Shown: positions 16,348 to 23,644 of the stretch, in pieces
How the letters are laid out: each line of letters begins with the position of its first letter
Position numbering within the stretch: the stretch's first letter is position 1
Assembly (NCBI GenBank): GCA_023228995.1
Contig: JALOAD010000025.1
Coordinates: forward strand, 1-48,873
DNA from: JALOAD01 sp023228995 [NCBI: Candidatus Muiribacterium halophilum]
Lineage (GTDB): Bacteria > Muiribacteriota > Muiribacteriia > Muiribacteriales
Reading direction: 5' to 3'
Length of the DNA: 48,873 bases
The notes under the pieces: generated by a model
The model's database searches: none
What the model was told of the DNA's origin: nothing
The model's input: only the letters and a program-made list of their open reading frames with translations
Program-made: the position numbers and the translations under genes

Positions 16348-17602
16348 ATTCTACTCCCATTATCTTTAATTTCACAGGGGTAAAATATGAAGTTGGAATA
16401 AGTTGAAGTTTACCATCATTAACAAAAACAGCATCAAGATAACCATCATCATCAGCATCACCCAAATAAAAGCAATTGAAATCTAAAATATCAGAAAGAT
16501 TGCCAATTAAATATTCATCTCCAACTCTTTTACCGTCCGAAGTGTAAGCTCTTATATAATAATTCAAACCATCACTCGTGCCAACAACAACTACTTCGGC
16601 TTTACCATCTCCATCTATATCAATTAAATAAGGTTTTCCTTTTATCTTTTTAAGTTCATTTACAGGCCAACCTTTAATATTTTTACCTTGAATATTTTTA
16701 ATAAAAAGCTTTCCTTCAACATCAGAATACACTAAATCTTTGACACCGTCACTGTCAATGTCATTCAACTCTATCTTTTTATAAATTTTAGAATCTGTTT
16801 CAATTTTAGATATTATATTACCATCATTACCCATTATATAAACATAATATTTATCTTTAAATTTATTTGTAGGAAAAACTATTTCTTTATTGCCATCATT
16901 ATTTATATCAGCAACATTAATAGGATAAGGCATGCTATAATAATTTTCTTTAACTGTAACAGGCCATCCAGACAACATTTTATAATCAGAGTTAAATACA
17001 TACACCGTCCCATTATCGCTTTTAAATATAATTTCTGGGATTCCATCTCCGTCTATATCTTCATATATAACTGATGAGCTAACAGGACCATCTGTCTGAT
17101 ATTGCCATAAATAATTCTTTTTTTTATCAACAACATAAACTTTACCAACTTGAGATGTAAAAAATATTTTATTATTTTCAGCATCTATTTCAGGAGCAGA
17201 TAATATAAAGTTTTTAGAATTTATGCCATTTATATCTATTTCTTCTTCCCAACCTTCAGTTTTTTCACCTGTTACATCTATTGAATATACTTTACCATTA
17301 TATGTTGTAACTATAATCTGTTTTTCATTTTCACCTGGAAATATAGCAACTTTTTCTTGAGCTGGTCCGGATAAATGTCTTGCCCAAAAAACATTCAATA
17401 TCTCCGTCCCGTCATTTTCATACAATTTAAGCAAACCATTATTAAAAGCAACAACAAACTCTAATTGTCCGTCATCGTCCAAGTCATATACCAAAGGTTG
17501 ACAGTCGGATTCACTTCCTGCTATATCAACTGTAAAACCACTATGTGAAAATGCTATTAATAATAAATTTAATAAAAAAATACTGCAAATTATTTTTTTC
17601 AT
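16337..17602 (-). CDS. Secreted FG-GAP/VCBS beta-propeller protein
   Basis: The 421-residue product has a signal peptide (MKKIICSIFLLNLLLIAFSHS) and repeated calcium-binding-like blades: YDLDDDGQLEFVVAF, DIDGDGIPEIIF, DINNDGNKEIVF, DIDSDGVKDLVY, DIDGDGKAEVVVVG and DADDDGYLDAVF. These DxDxDGxxDhhh motifs are the FG-GAP/VCBS signature of integrin-like propellers. It is co-transcribed with pilin-like genes, so a role in surface adhesion or at a pilus tip is a reasonable guess. Its start lies 22 bases after the upstream gene. Confidence 0.85.
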   Translation of the reverse strand: MKKIICSIFLLNLLLIAFSHSGFTVDIAGSESDCQPLVYDLDDDGQLEFVVAFNNGLLKLYENDGTEILNVFWARHLSGPAQEKVAIFPGENEKQIIVTTYNGKVYSIDVTGEKTEGWEEEIDINGINSKNFILSAPEIDAENNKIFFTSQVGKVYVVDKKKNYLWQYQTDGPVSSSVIYEDIDGDGIPEIIFKSDNGTVYVFNSDYKMLSGWPVTVKENYYSMPYPINVADINNDGNKEIVFPTNKFKDKYYVYIMGNDGNIISKIETDSKIYKKIELNDIDSDGVKDLVYSDVEGKLFIKNIQGKNIKGWPVNELKKIKGKPYLIDIDGDGKAEVVVVGTSDGLNYYIRAYTSDGKRVGDEYLIGNLSDILDFNCFYLGDADDDGYLDAVFVNDGKLQLIPTSYFTPVKLKIMGVEYEY

Positions 17603-17623
17603 GAAACCTCTCTTTATTTAAAT

Positions 17624-18097
17624 TTATTCCATTCTTAAAACTTTTTCAGCTTTAATTAAAGCTTTAGTCTTTACTTCATGACCTTTTATAGAAACACCTT
17701 TAATTGATATTTCAAATATATCATATTTACCTATATTTATACCTTTTATAAGCACTGGTATATCCTGAAACTTGAGTGAATAATTCTTGCCATTTAACAA
17801 AAATTTATCAAGAATATCGATTTTTTGTATATGAACACTGCCTGATGGATAGTCTTTTTTTATAGGATATTTCAAACTTCTATAAAACTGAGTGTTTCCC
17901 CTAGCATAATTTTTATATATTATATTCATTGAGGCTGAAACTCCAAGATCACATAGATTTTTAGCTTTGAGTTTTTCAAAATCCCTTACTATATTTTTAC
18001 CTGTATTACTAACTCGATTATAATAAACAAAAGATAAAATCATTATAAAAAATAAAAAAAACATTATATAATAAGTGGCAAATGCTTTTTTATTCAT
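17624..18097 (-). CDS. PilX/GspK-like minor pilin candidate
   Basis: The 157-residue product starts MNKKAFATYYIMFFLFFIMI: a short basic leader ending KKA, then Phe and a long hydrophobic helix. This is the same KKA/F junction as in the next two upstream genes. The fifth residue after the presumed cleavage is Tyr, not Glu; loss of Glu5 is known for tip pseudopilins of the GspK/PilX kind. The rest (about 60-157) is a small beta-rich domain. Start: ATG overlaps the upstream stop by 8 bases and GGAG lies seven bases ahead. Assignment rests on N-terminal pattern and position. Confidence 0.65.
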   Translation of the reverse strand: MNKKAFATYYIMFFLFFIMILSFVYYNRVSNTGKNIVRDFEKLKAKNLCDLGVSASMNIIYKNYARGNTQFYRSLKYPIKKDYPSGSVHIQKIDILDKFLLNGKNYSLKFQDIPVLIKGINIGKYDIFEISIKGVSIKGHEVKTKALIKAEKVLRME

Positions 18098-18647
18098 ATT
18101 TAACTCCTATATCAAGTGAACCAGTCCATACAGCAAACTCAAACGGTAGTATTTTTTTACCAGTTTTTGTCTTTGCATTAAGAATTCCTTTACATTTAAG
18201 CATTTTATCCTTAAAGTCAAAACTAAATTCATCAAGATTAGATATAAGTACTCGTTTTTTACCATTTATTTCTTTTATTAAACTAGAACCTTCAAAATAA
18301 TATGAAATAAGAGTTTCCTTTCCGAAATCATAAAGACTGTATCTTTTAAGGTCTATTTTTGAATACTTATTATCATTATTTTTTTTTCTCATATATAAAA
18401 AATTAAATTCTCTATTTTCAAGCGAATTATTTAAAAAACTTAATTTGTTATTTAAATTTATCATATTATAATATAACTCTTTAGTCATAAAAAACCTTGC
18501 ATAAGAAGCATCATTTATTTCATTTCCAAGCTTAAAATTCAATATATTTTGACCAAAACTTGAGGTTATGATAATAACAAGAAGCAACATTATACTTATA
18601 GATATTAAAAGTTCAACAATAGTAAAAGCTTTTTTTTTAATAAACAT
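18090..18647 (-). CDS. Type IV pilin-like (PilW/GspJ-type) protein
   Basis: The 185-residue product starts MFIKKKAFTIVELLISISIM, a class III prepilin signal with Glu at position 5 after the A/F junction. The usual Gly before Phe is Ala here. The hydrophobic helix is followed by a domain typical of minor pseudopilins of the J/W type. The start at 18647 overlaps the upstream stop by 11 bases; an upstream TTG-initiated extension would disrupt the prepilin leader. Confidence 0.8.
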   Translation of the reverse strand: MFIKKKAFTIVELLISISIMLLLVIIITSSFGQNILNFKLGNEINDASYARFFMTKELYYNMINLNNKLSFLNNSLENREFNFLYMRKKNNDNKYSKIDLKRYSLYDFGKETLISYYFEGSSLIKEINGKKRVLISNLDEFSFDFKDKMLKCKGILNAKTKTGKKILPFEFAVWTGSLDIGVKYE

Positions 18648-19047
18648 TATGAAATGCCCCACTATCAAGTCTTATAGATGTAATATTTCCAGCTGTATTT
18701 TTATATCTTACAATACAAAAAAGATAGGTGAAATTATTATCTTCAGGTCTTACACCAGCAATTACTTCAAAATCTTCTTCTTTAAAAAAATCCTGTGGAA
18801 TATAAATATTATATGGATTATCTTTAGCAAGCTTTATCTGACCTAAAGAATTTATTCGTTTAATAAATTGTTCTTGTTTTATCTGACTTAAAACAGTAGT
18901 TGCAATCATAAGTGCTTCCATATAATTATTATTTTCTTCAAGATTTCTATTATTTTGTCTGTTTATCATCATTATAGGACCTAATGCAATGCTTATTACA
19001 AACATAGCTATTATTACTTGAATAAAAGTAAATGCTTTTTTAGTCAT
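18637..19047 (-). CDS. Type IV pilin-like (PilV/GspI-type) protein with Gln at position 5
   Basis: The 136-residue product starts MTKKAFTFIQVIIAMFVISI. The prepilin signal is clear, but the near-universal Glu5 is Gln. The ATG overlaps the preceding stop by 8 bases and is preceded by AGGTGA with five bases of spacing, which fixes this start over one three codons earlier. It belongs to a set of three minor pilins encoded head to tail. Confidence 0.8.
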   Translation of the reverse strand: MTKKAFTFIQVIIAMFVISIALGPIMMINRQNNRNLEENNNYMEALMIATTVLSQIKQEQFIKRINSLGQIKLAKDNPYNIYIPQDFFKEEDFEVIAGVRPEDNNFTYLFCIVRYKNTAGNITSIRLDSGAFHNVY

Positions 19048-19540
19048 ATAATTCACCTAAGAATTTAAGAGCTTCTTCAACATTAGTCGCCAAAATATGG
19101 GACGGAAATTCATCCATAAATTTTTGATATATTCTAAGAGCTCTTGAGTATTTTTTTTGCAGAAAAAGCAAATGAGCTTTATAATACATTACCCAAGCAC
19201 TAAGACCAGGATCATTCCTTTCCTCAAGTTCTTTTAAATAAGCTTCCAAATCGTCAAATTTACCAAGTTTATATAATTCTAAAATTTTTTTAACTTCAGG
19301 TATAACAATTTCACTTTTTTCCATATCATGAAGATCTCTTGAAGGTATTTTATTAATATTTATTTCTCTATTTTCTTTTATAGTAACATCAAAACCAAAA
19401 TTTTTAACTTCAATCGGAGTATATGTTGCAAACTCCTTTTCAATTGTATTTTCATCTACAAAGTTATTCTGTTTTCTTGTAAAATATAAAAACAAAACAA
19501 ATAACAAAATAAATAACAATAAATATTTCAAGTTTCTCAT
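19040..19540 (-). CDS. Membrane-anchored TPR-like protein
   Basis: First gene of the pilin-like operon, 166 aa. The N-terminus MRNLKYLLLFILLFVLFLYF is a single membrane anchor. A linker follows, then a helical region (about 90-166) with TPR-like spacing (LSAWVMYYKAHLLFLQKKYS, then ALRIYQKFMDEFPSH). It may be a pilus assembly scaffold. No Shine-Dalgarno is visible; the start codon lies only about 8 bases from a TATAAT box, so the mRNA may be leaderless. Confidence 0.65.
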   Translation of the reverse strand: MRNLKYLLLFILLFVLFLYFTRKQNNFVDENTIEKEFATYTPIEVKNFGFDVTIKENREININKIPSRDLHDMEKSEIVIPEVKKILELYKLGKFDDLEAYLKELEERNDPGLSAWVMYYKAHLLFLQKKYSRALRIYQKFMDEFPSHILATNVEEALKFLGELYD

Positions 19541-19547
19541 AAAAAAT

Positions 19548-19553
19548 ATTATA
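19548..19553 (-). promoter_or_regulatory. -10 box for the pilin-like operon
   Basis: On the minus strand TATAAT ends 7 bases before the ATG at 19540. The -35 region (TAGACT, 17 bases upstream) is weak. If this box is used, transcription begins at or next to the start codon. Confidence 0.45.
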
Positions 19554-19614
19554 TCATATATGAATATTAGAGTCTATAATTTTACTTATAAAACAACTTA
19601 TAAAATAAGCACTC

Positions 19615-19643
19615 TGGACAATAAAATTTTATAATGTTAAAAT
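19615..19643 (+). promoter_or_regulatory. Promoter for the ComB-like gene
   Basis: TGGACA (19615-19620) and TAAAAT (19638-19643) are 17 bases apart, about 60 bases before the ATG at 19705. Confidence 0.5.
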
Positions 19644-19704
19644 TCAAAAAAATACACTAAATGTGAGATTTAATCATAATAACAAAATCGAGGTTTAAAA
19701 TAAT

Positions 19705-20388
19705 ATGCTGAATATTTTTACAGGAAAAGATGAATCATCAAAAGCTACAGGTAATACAATTGTTGTTGATATTATCTGTGCTACTTCAATGATATGTTAT
19801 TTTTTTCATAAAGGAGCTAATAAAATAATTCCATTGTCTAAACATGAAGATATACCCTTTATTAAAGAAAAATATCCAGACATTCTTCTTGCTGGTGATT
19901 ATCCTCATCTTTATCCTAATCACTTTGATGTTAATATATTTGATCGTGAAAGTTTCGAAAAATTCGACCCAAAAGGAAGAGATTTATTTTATATAAGCGC
20001 TAATGGAACTAAAAGAATTTTTGATAGTAATAATGCCAAAAAACATATTATGGGAAGTTTTTTAAATTTTTCTGCAATAATAGAGCTTATAAGGAAAAAT
20101 CCAACTTTTTATTGTTTATTACTTGCAGGTTCTGAAAAATTTACTTGGGACGAAGATTGCTCTTTTGCAGAAATGCTTAACCTTGAATTAAACAATAAAA
20201 AATACAACAAAAACGATTATCACAAAAGAATTTTAAATTCTGATGTAATGAAAAGAGGTAACTGGATAGTTAAAGCACCATATCTTATAGAAATAGCCCT
20301 ATCACAAGATATAACAAAAATAATTCCAGTTACATTAACAGATAAAGAAACAGGATTTACAATACTAAAACCCTTATCTGAAATTTAA
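19705..20388 (+). CDS. ComB family (2-phosphosulfolactate phosphatase-like) protein
   Basis: A 227-residue protein with the ComB pattern: an N-terminal VVDIICATSMICYFFHKGAN (family VIDVLRATSTI), LLAGDYPHLYPNHFDVN (family LxGE...gFdlGNSP), ISANGTKRIF (family TTNGTrAl), AKKHIMGSFLNFSAI, and CLLLAGSEKFTWDEDCSFAEM (family cAG..g.f..ED). ComB dephosphorylates phosphosulfolactate in coenzyme M synthesis, but most bacterial members have untested substrates. The usual Arg of DVLRAT is Cys and the GNSP motif is changed, so activity may differ. It overlaps the convergent 20374-20646 gene tail to tail by 15 bases. Confidence 0.7.
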   Translation: MLNIFTGKDESSKATGNTIVVDIICATSMICYFFHKGANKIIPLSKHEDIPFIKEKYPDILLAGDYPHLYPNHFDVNIFDRESFEKFDPKGRDLFYISANGTKRIFDSNNAKKHIMGSFLNFSAIIELIRKNPTFYCLLLAGSEKFTWDEDCSFAEMLNLELNNKKYNKNDYHKRILNSDVMKRGNWIVKAPYLIEIALSQDITKIIPVTLTDKETGFTILKPLSEI

Positions 20389-20646
20389 TACTCTATTGAT
20401 TATTGTAATAAAATTATTGATTAATTCTTCTTTATTAATTGTATCATCAAAAGATCTGTTATGAAGTTGTATTTTTTTACCAGTTTCTTTGCTAAGATTC
20501 GATATTATTTTCTTTTTAATAGGCTCTTCGTCAGGACTATTCAAAGATTCAATAATTTCAGACAACATGGACGGACTAATGTAAGCAAGAGCAGACTTGA
20601 TAAAAACATCATCAAGTTCAAGTATATCTTTTATTTTAACTATCAT
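20374..20646 (-). CDS. Small protein resembling the FliG C-terminal domain
   Basis: A 90-residue soluble protein. IKDILELDDVFIKSALAYIS and the later PIKKKIISNLSKE line up by eye with the FliG segment that reads FEDLLxLDDRxIQKxLREV ... EELKEKILxNMSKR. If right, it is a stand-alone FliG-C-like module, perhaps a motor-switch interactor. The match is by memory and moderate. AGGGGGAG lies well placed before the ATG. It is isolated from other flagellar genes and overlaps the comB-like gene end. Confidence 0.45.
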   Translation of the reverse strand: MIVKIKDILELDDVFIKSALAYISPSMLSEIIESLNSPDEEPIKKKIISNLSKETGKKIQLHNRSFDDTINKEELINNFITIINRVLNFR

Positions 20647-20787
20647 AACAACTCCCCCTTAATGTTTCCCACATTACTTTATTACTTTATTGTTTTATAA
20701 CATTATAAGCTGTATAATATTTATTGTCAAAGATAAATAAAAAAGATAAAACCCTTCCCCGTATAAACCTGTGAATAGCGAAATTAC

Positions 20788-20900
20788 AGTTAACATAAAT
20801 TCATTTTTTAAATGAATTTATTAGTTAGTAGCTACTTTGTAGCCTAGTAACCGGTTACAAAAGCCAACCTAGTTAGCACAGCTAAAGCTGCTAGTTAGTT
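20788..20900. repeat. Hairpin array, forward linker type
   Basis: Copy of the array at 6358-6470. The first stem is changed to AAATTCATTT/AAATGAATTT. Then come GCTAC/GTAGC, CGGTTA/CCAAC-like and CAGCTAAAGCTG hairpins. The linkers are TTAGTTAG, CTAGTAACC, CTAGTTAGC and CTAGTTAG. Confidence 0.8.
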
Positions 20901-20923
20901 AAAAACAAAAAAACAAGTTTAAA

Positions 20924-20999
20924 AATCTCACTAAAACTCGTCAGAGTTTGCTTACTAGGAATATTTATATTCCGCTCACTAAAAAAGCAATAGCTTTTT
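20924..20999. repeat. Hairpin array, reverse linker type
   Basis: Hairpin AAACTCGTCAGAGTTT, then GCTTACTA (20950-20957), then GGAATATTTATATTCC, then GCTCACTA (20974-20981), then AAAAAGC/GCTTTTT. It differs from the 6589 copy only in the first loop. Between 20647 and 20788 I see nothing beyond AT-rich sequence. Confidence 0.85.
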
Positions 21000-21008
21000 T
21001 TGGAAACC

Positions 21009-21022
21009 GTAACATTTGTTAC
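21009..21022. promoter_or_regulatory. 14-bp perfect palindrome, operator candidate
   Basis: GTAACATTTGTTAC, a perfect inverted repeat 63 bases before the cupin gene's ATG. The spacing is that of a CRP/FNR-type or similar dimeric regulator site. No regulator gene is near, so the partner is unknown. Confidence 0.45.
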
Positions 21023-21084
21023 ATACTTTATTAATGTTTTAACATAAAATTAATATGTAATAATAAAATAGTACGGAGGAATAA

Positions 21085-21414
21085 ATGATTGAAAAAGTAT
21101 TTAAAATGACAATTGGAAACAAAAAAACTATCGAAAAAGTAATAATGGATGAAAACATTCATTATATGCACATGATATTAAATAATGGAGAATTTCTTCC
21201 AGATCATTTCACAAATTCAACTGTTTATATGACAGTTGTAAGAGGTATATTATCTATTGATTTAGAAGATAATGGTTTTAATAAATACGAAGCTGGAACA
21301 ATATTAAAAATACCATTTAATAAAAAAATGAGAGTGCATAATCAAGATGAGCAAACGCTTGAATTAATTGTAGTAAAAGCACCAGCTCCTGTAGCAGATG
21401 TTAAAAAAGCATAA
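21085..21414 (+). CDS. Small cupin-fold protein
   Basis: A 109-residue single-domain protein with cupin character: NNGEFLPDHFTNSTVYMTVVRG (residues about 38-59) resembles cupin motif 1 and the later YEAGTILKIPFNKKMRVHNQ resembles motif 2 with a conserved His. The usual HxH metal pair is incomplete (DHF), so metal binding is doubtful. CGGAGG precedes the ATG ideally. It is a single-gene transcript with its own terminator. The ligand is unknown. Confidence 0.65.
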   Translation: MIEKVFKMTIGNKKTIEKVIMDENIHYMHMILNNGEFLPDHFTNSTVYMTVVRGILSIDLEDNGFNKYEAGTILKIPFNKKMRVHNQDEQTLELIVVKAPAPVADVKKA

Positions 21415-21422
21415 AAACATAA

Positions 21423-21572
21423 GAGGCTGTTGAAAAACTTAAAAAATCAAAGATTGATACAAAATAGGGTCTGTGCCGAACTCTAAATTTAGCTTACATA
21501 GGTCGGCCTGACCATGCTGTTTATTTTTAAAGTTAATTTTGAAAAAAGAAAACTGCATTTTTTAACAGCCTC
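21423..21572. mobile_element. MITE copy 2, 150 bp
   Basis: Terminal repeats GAGGCTGTTGAAAAACTT and TTTTTTAACAGCCTC, with target duplication ATAA at 21419-21422 and 21573-21576. The interior is closely related to that of the copy at 364-514. It is inserted between the cupin stop codon and that gene's terminator hairpin, with the duplication touching the base of the terminator stem. Confidence 0.85.
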
Positions 21573-21574
21573 AT

Positions 21575-21609
21575 AAGGGTCAACTTATTAAAAGTTGACC
21601 CTTTTTTTT
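21575..21609 (+). terminator. Rho-independent terminator of the cupin gene
   Basis: A perfect 12-bp stem AAGGGTCAACTT/AAGTTGACCCTT with a 5-base loop, followed by a run of T (21602-21609). It reads on the plus strand. Confidence 0.85.
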
Positions 21610-21940
21610 AATGAGTATAATCAATTATTTTTATTGAATTACCAAGTTTTTTTTTGACAGCATTAATAATAGCTTCAGCATGTGGACAAGGAACCCCAAT
21701 CGGATTACCTTTAGTTATACAAGAGCAAAAAGCTATAGTATCAGCACCTTGTTTTACCATCCCTTCAGCTCTTGAAACAGCTTTTTTACCAGGACATCCA
21801 CCACATGAAACAAACCCTATAATATCAATATCATCTTCAACATCTTTAAATGCAAGTTTTTTATTTTTTATTACTTTAAAATCAGTAGTGCCAGAACACA
21901 TATCTTCAGTTTGAAGACATCTTATAAGCCCTAGTTTCAT
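21608..21940 (-). CDS. CGGC domain protein
   Basis: A 110-residue protein of the CGGC domain family (PF08821). It starts MKLGLIRCLQTEDMCSGTTD, with the central VSCGGCPGKKAVSRAEGM that names the family, then FCSCITKGNPIGVPCPHAE. Six or more cysteines and one His suggest metal or Fe-S binding; the function is not established. It follows the flavodiiron gene by 15 bases and probably shares its mRNA, which hints at a redox or oxygen/NO stress role. Confidence 0.85.
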   Translation of the reverse strand: MKLGLIRCLQTEDMCSGTTDFKVIKNKKLAFKDVEDDIDIIGFVSCGGCPGKKAVSRAEGMVKQGADTIAFCSCITKGNPIGVPCPHAEAIINAVKKKLGNSIKIIDYTH

Positions 21941-21955
21941 ATTTTAAAACCTACC

Positions 21956-23140
21956 TTAAATCAAAGATTTTCCAAATTCAAAAGCTTTTTGTATTTGATC
22001 AACATCTGGATTCCACTGATTTCTAAATCCTTCTGAAATAATTTCAAATCCAGCTTCTTCCATATTTTTATTCAAAACCTTAACACTTTCTCCACTCCAG
22101 CCATAACATCCAAAACAAGCTGCTTTTTTCTTTTTAAATTTCATTTCTTTAACAAAATGTAAAAATCCAGAAACTGTATGAAGTATACTATTACTAACTG
22201 TTGGAGAACCAACAACAACCAGTTTTGATTTAAAAATCTCTGTTATCATATCATTATGATCTGTTGTAGCAATATTAAAAGACTTAACCATTGTTTTATC
22301 ACCAGCTTTTTCTCTAATTCCCTCTGCAATAGCTTCAGCAATATGTTTTGTACCATTCCACATAGTTTCATAAATAATAGTAATCTGATCTTCCTGATAA
22401 TCATTCGCCCATTCTATGTATTTTTGAACAATCTGCATAGGATTATCACGCCATATAACACCATGACTTGTAGCAATAATATCAATCTGAAGATTTAAAG
22501 CAATGATTTCTTCAAGTTTTTTCCTTAAAATTGAACTAAAAGGAGTAATAATATTAGCATAATACTTAATAGCTTCACCCATAAGATCACATTGATCAGC
22601 ATAATCATTAAATAATCTATCATTTGCATAATGCTGACCAAACGCATCATTACTAAACAAAATATTATCGCCAGTCAGATAACAAGCCATACTATCAGGC
22701 CAGTGAAGCATAGACATTTCTACAAATACAAGTTTTTTGCCATTACCAACATCAAGAGTATCGCCAGTTTTTACAACTTTGAAATTCCAATCCTGATGAT
22801 ACTGACCTTTTAACGATTTCACCCCATTTGCAGTACAATATATAGGAGTATTAGGAATATGTTTCATAAGTTCAGGCAAAGCTCCACTATGATCGACCTC
22901 ACCATGATTTGCAATAATATAATCTATTTTATTAAGATCAATCTCAGAAGCAAGATTTTTGACAAATTCAACAGCATATGGAGCCCAAACAGTATCTATA
23001 AGAACATTTTTTTCTTCCTGTATTAGATAAGAATTATATGTAGAACCACTATGAGTAGAAAAATCCTCACCATGGAATTTTTTTAAATCCCAATCAACCT
23101 TTCCAACCCAGTGAACATTATTTTTTATAAGTTTTTTCAT
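21956..23140 (-). CDS. Flavodiiron protein (FprA-type A flavoprotein)
   Basis: Reduces O2 to water and/or NO to N2O in anaerobes. The 394 aa comprise a metallo-beta-lactamase-like diiron domain (1-250) and a flavodoxin domain (about 254-394). Iron ligands are visible in NHGEVDHSG (H-x-E-x-D-H), MLHWPDSM, FSNDAFG and TSHGVIW. The flavodoxin part has IIYETMWNGTKHIAEAI for FMN phosphate, then VVGSPTVSNSIL and CFGCYGWSGES. There is no C-terminal rubredoxin or flavin reductase domain, so an external electron donor is needed. It begins after GGAGG and a good promoter. Confidence 0.95.
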   Translation of the reverse strand: MKKLIKNNVHWVGKVDWDLKKFHGEDFSTHSGSTYNSYLIQEEKNVLIDTVWAPYAVEFVKNLASEIDLNKIDYIIANHGEVDHSGALPELMKHIPNTPIYCTANGVKSLKGQYHQDWNFKVVKTGDTLDVGNGKKLVFVEMSMLHWPDSMACYLTGDNILFSNDAFGQHYANDRLFNDYADQCDLMGEAIKYYANIITPFSSILRKKLEEIIALNLQIDIIATSHGVIWRDNPMQIVQKYIEWANDYQEDQITIIYETMWNGTKHIAEAIAEGIREKAGDKTMVKSFNIATTDHNDMITEIFKSKLVVVGSPTVSNSILHTVSGFLHFVKEMKFKKKKAACFGCYGWSGESVKVLNKNMEEAGFEIISEGFRNQWNPDVDQIQKAFEFGKSLI

Positions 23141-23168
23141 AAAACCTCCAAATTATTTATTAACAATA

Positions 23169-23197
23169 ATTTTACAATACATATTAGATAAATGCAA
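23169..23197 (-). promoter_or_regulatory. Promoter for the flavodiiron/CGGC unit
   Basis: On the minus strand TTGCAT (23192-23197), 17 bases, TAAAAT (23169-23174), 28 bases before the ATG. Confidence 0.6.
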
Positions 23198-23199
23198 TG

Positions 23200-23328
23200 T
23201 TAGGAAAAAATCTCCATAGCTTTTAAAGCCATTCTTTCCCCAAAAATCCCAGCTCTATTTTTTTGCCAATCATCACCATCTTTAAATAGCTTTGGATAGC
23301 TTTGGTGTCGGACCTGAATCTTTGACAT
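23200..23328 (-). pseudogene. Small remnant frame, unrecognised
   Basis: An open frame ending in YPKLFKDGDDWQKNRAGIFG and ERMALKAMEIFS looks like the genuine C-terminus of a larger protein. Its upstream part runs into a GGTGTCGGACC repeat end and a 10-bp tandem duplication (23286-23305), so the rest of the gene has been lost. The family is not recognised, and expression is unlikely. Confidence 0.4.
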
Positions 23329-23346
23329 TTATCTTAAAACTTACTA

Positions 23347-23445
23347 CTAGTCAATCACAATCCATTGACTGGATTTTGTTGAACCTTGATATTTAATTAG
23401 CCCTGCATTTTTCATTTTGTTTAAATGATTATAAGGTGTCGGTTC
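23347..23445 (-). pseudogene. C-terminal fragment of a winged-helix protein
   Basis: The frame PYNHLNKMKNAGLIKYQG then STKSSQWIVID and stop is typical of the C-terminal winged helix of AlbA_2/Fic/RecG-like proteins. The upstream part is missing: a stop is reached within a few codons and a MITE is inserted at 23450. Confidence 0.45.
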
Positions 23446-23449
23446 TCAA

Positions 23450-23630
23450 GAGGCTGTTGAAAAACTCTCTATAATCAAAACTATTTATCTGGGTCCTTCC
23501 TCGGAAAAGTATTCCAAATCGAAATTCAAAGCGATTTAGCGATTTGGCATCCTTCTTTTCCTCAGTGCCCATGATTATTTATTACCTTGTTTCAATTTTT
23601 TTATTCCTAAATGAGTTTTTCAACAGCCTC
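23450..23630. mobile_element. MITE copy 3, 181 bp, different interior
   Basis: The same termini (GAGGCTGTTGAAAAACT and AGTTTTTCAACAGCCTC) with target duplication TCAA at 23446-23449 and 23631-23634. The interior is unrelated to the other two copies and includes an inverted pair around AAAGCGATTTAGCGATTTGG. It shares only the ends, so the same transposase could mobilise both kinds. Confidence 0.85.
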
Positions 23631-23644
23631 TCAACATTGACATT

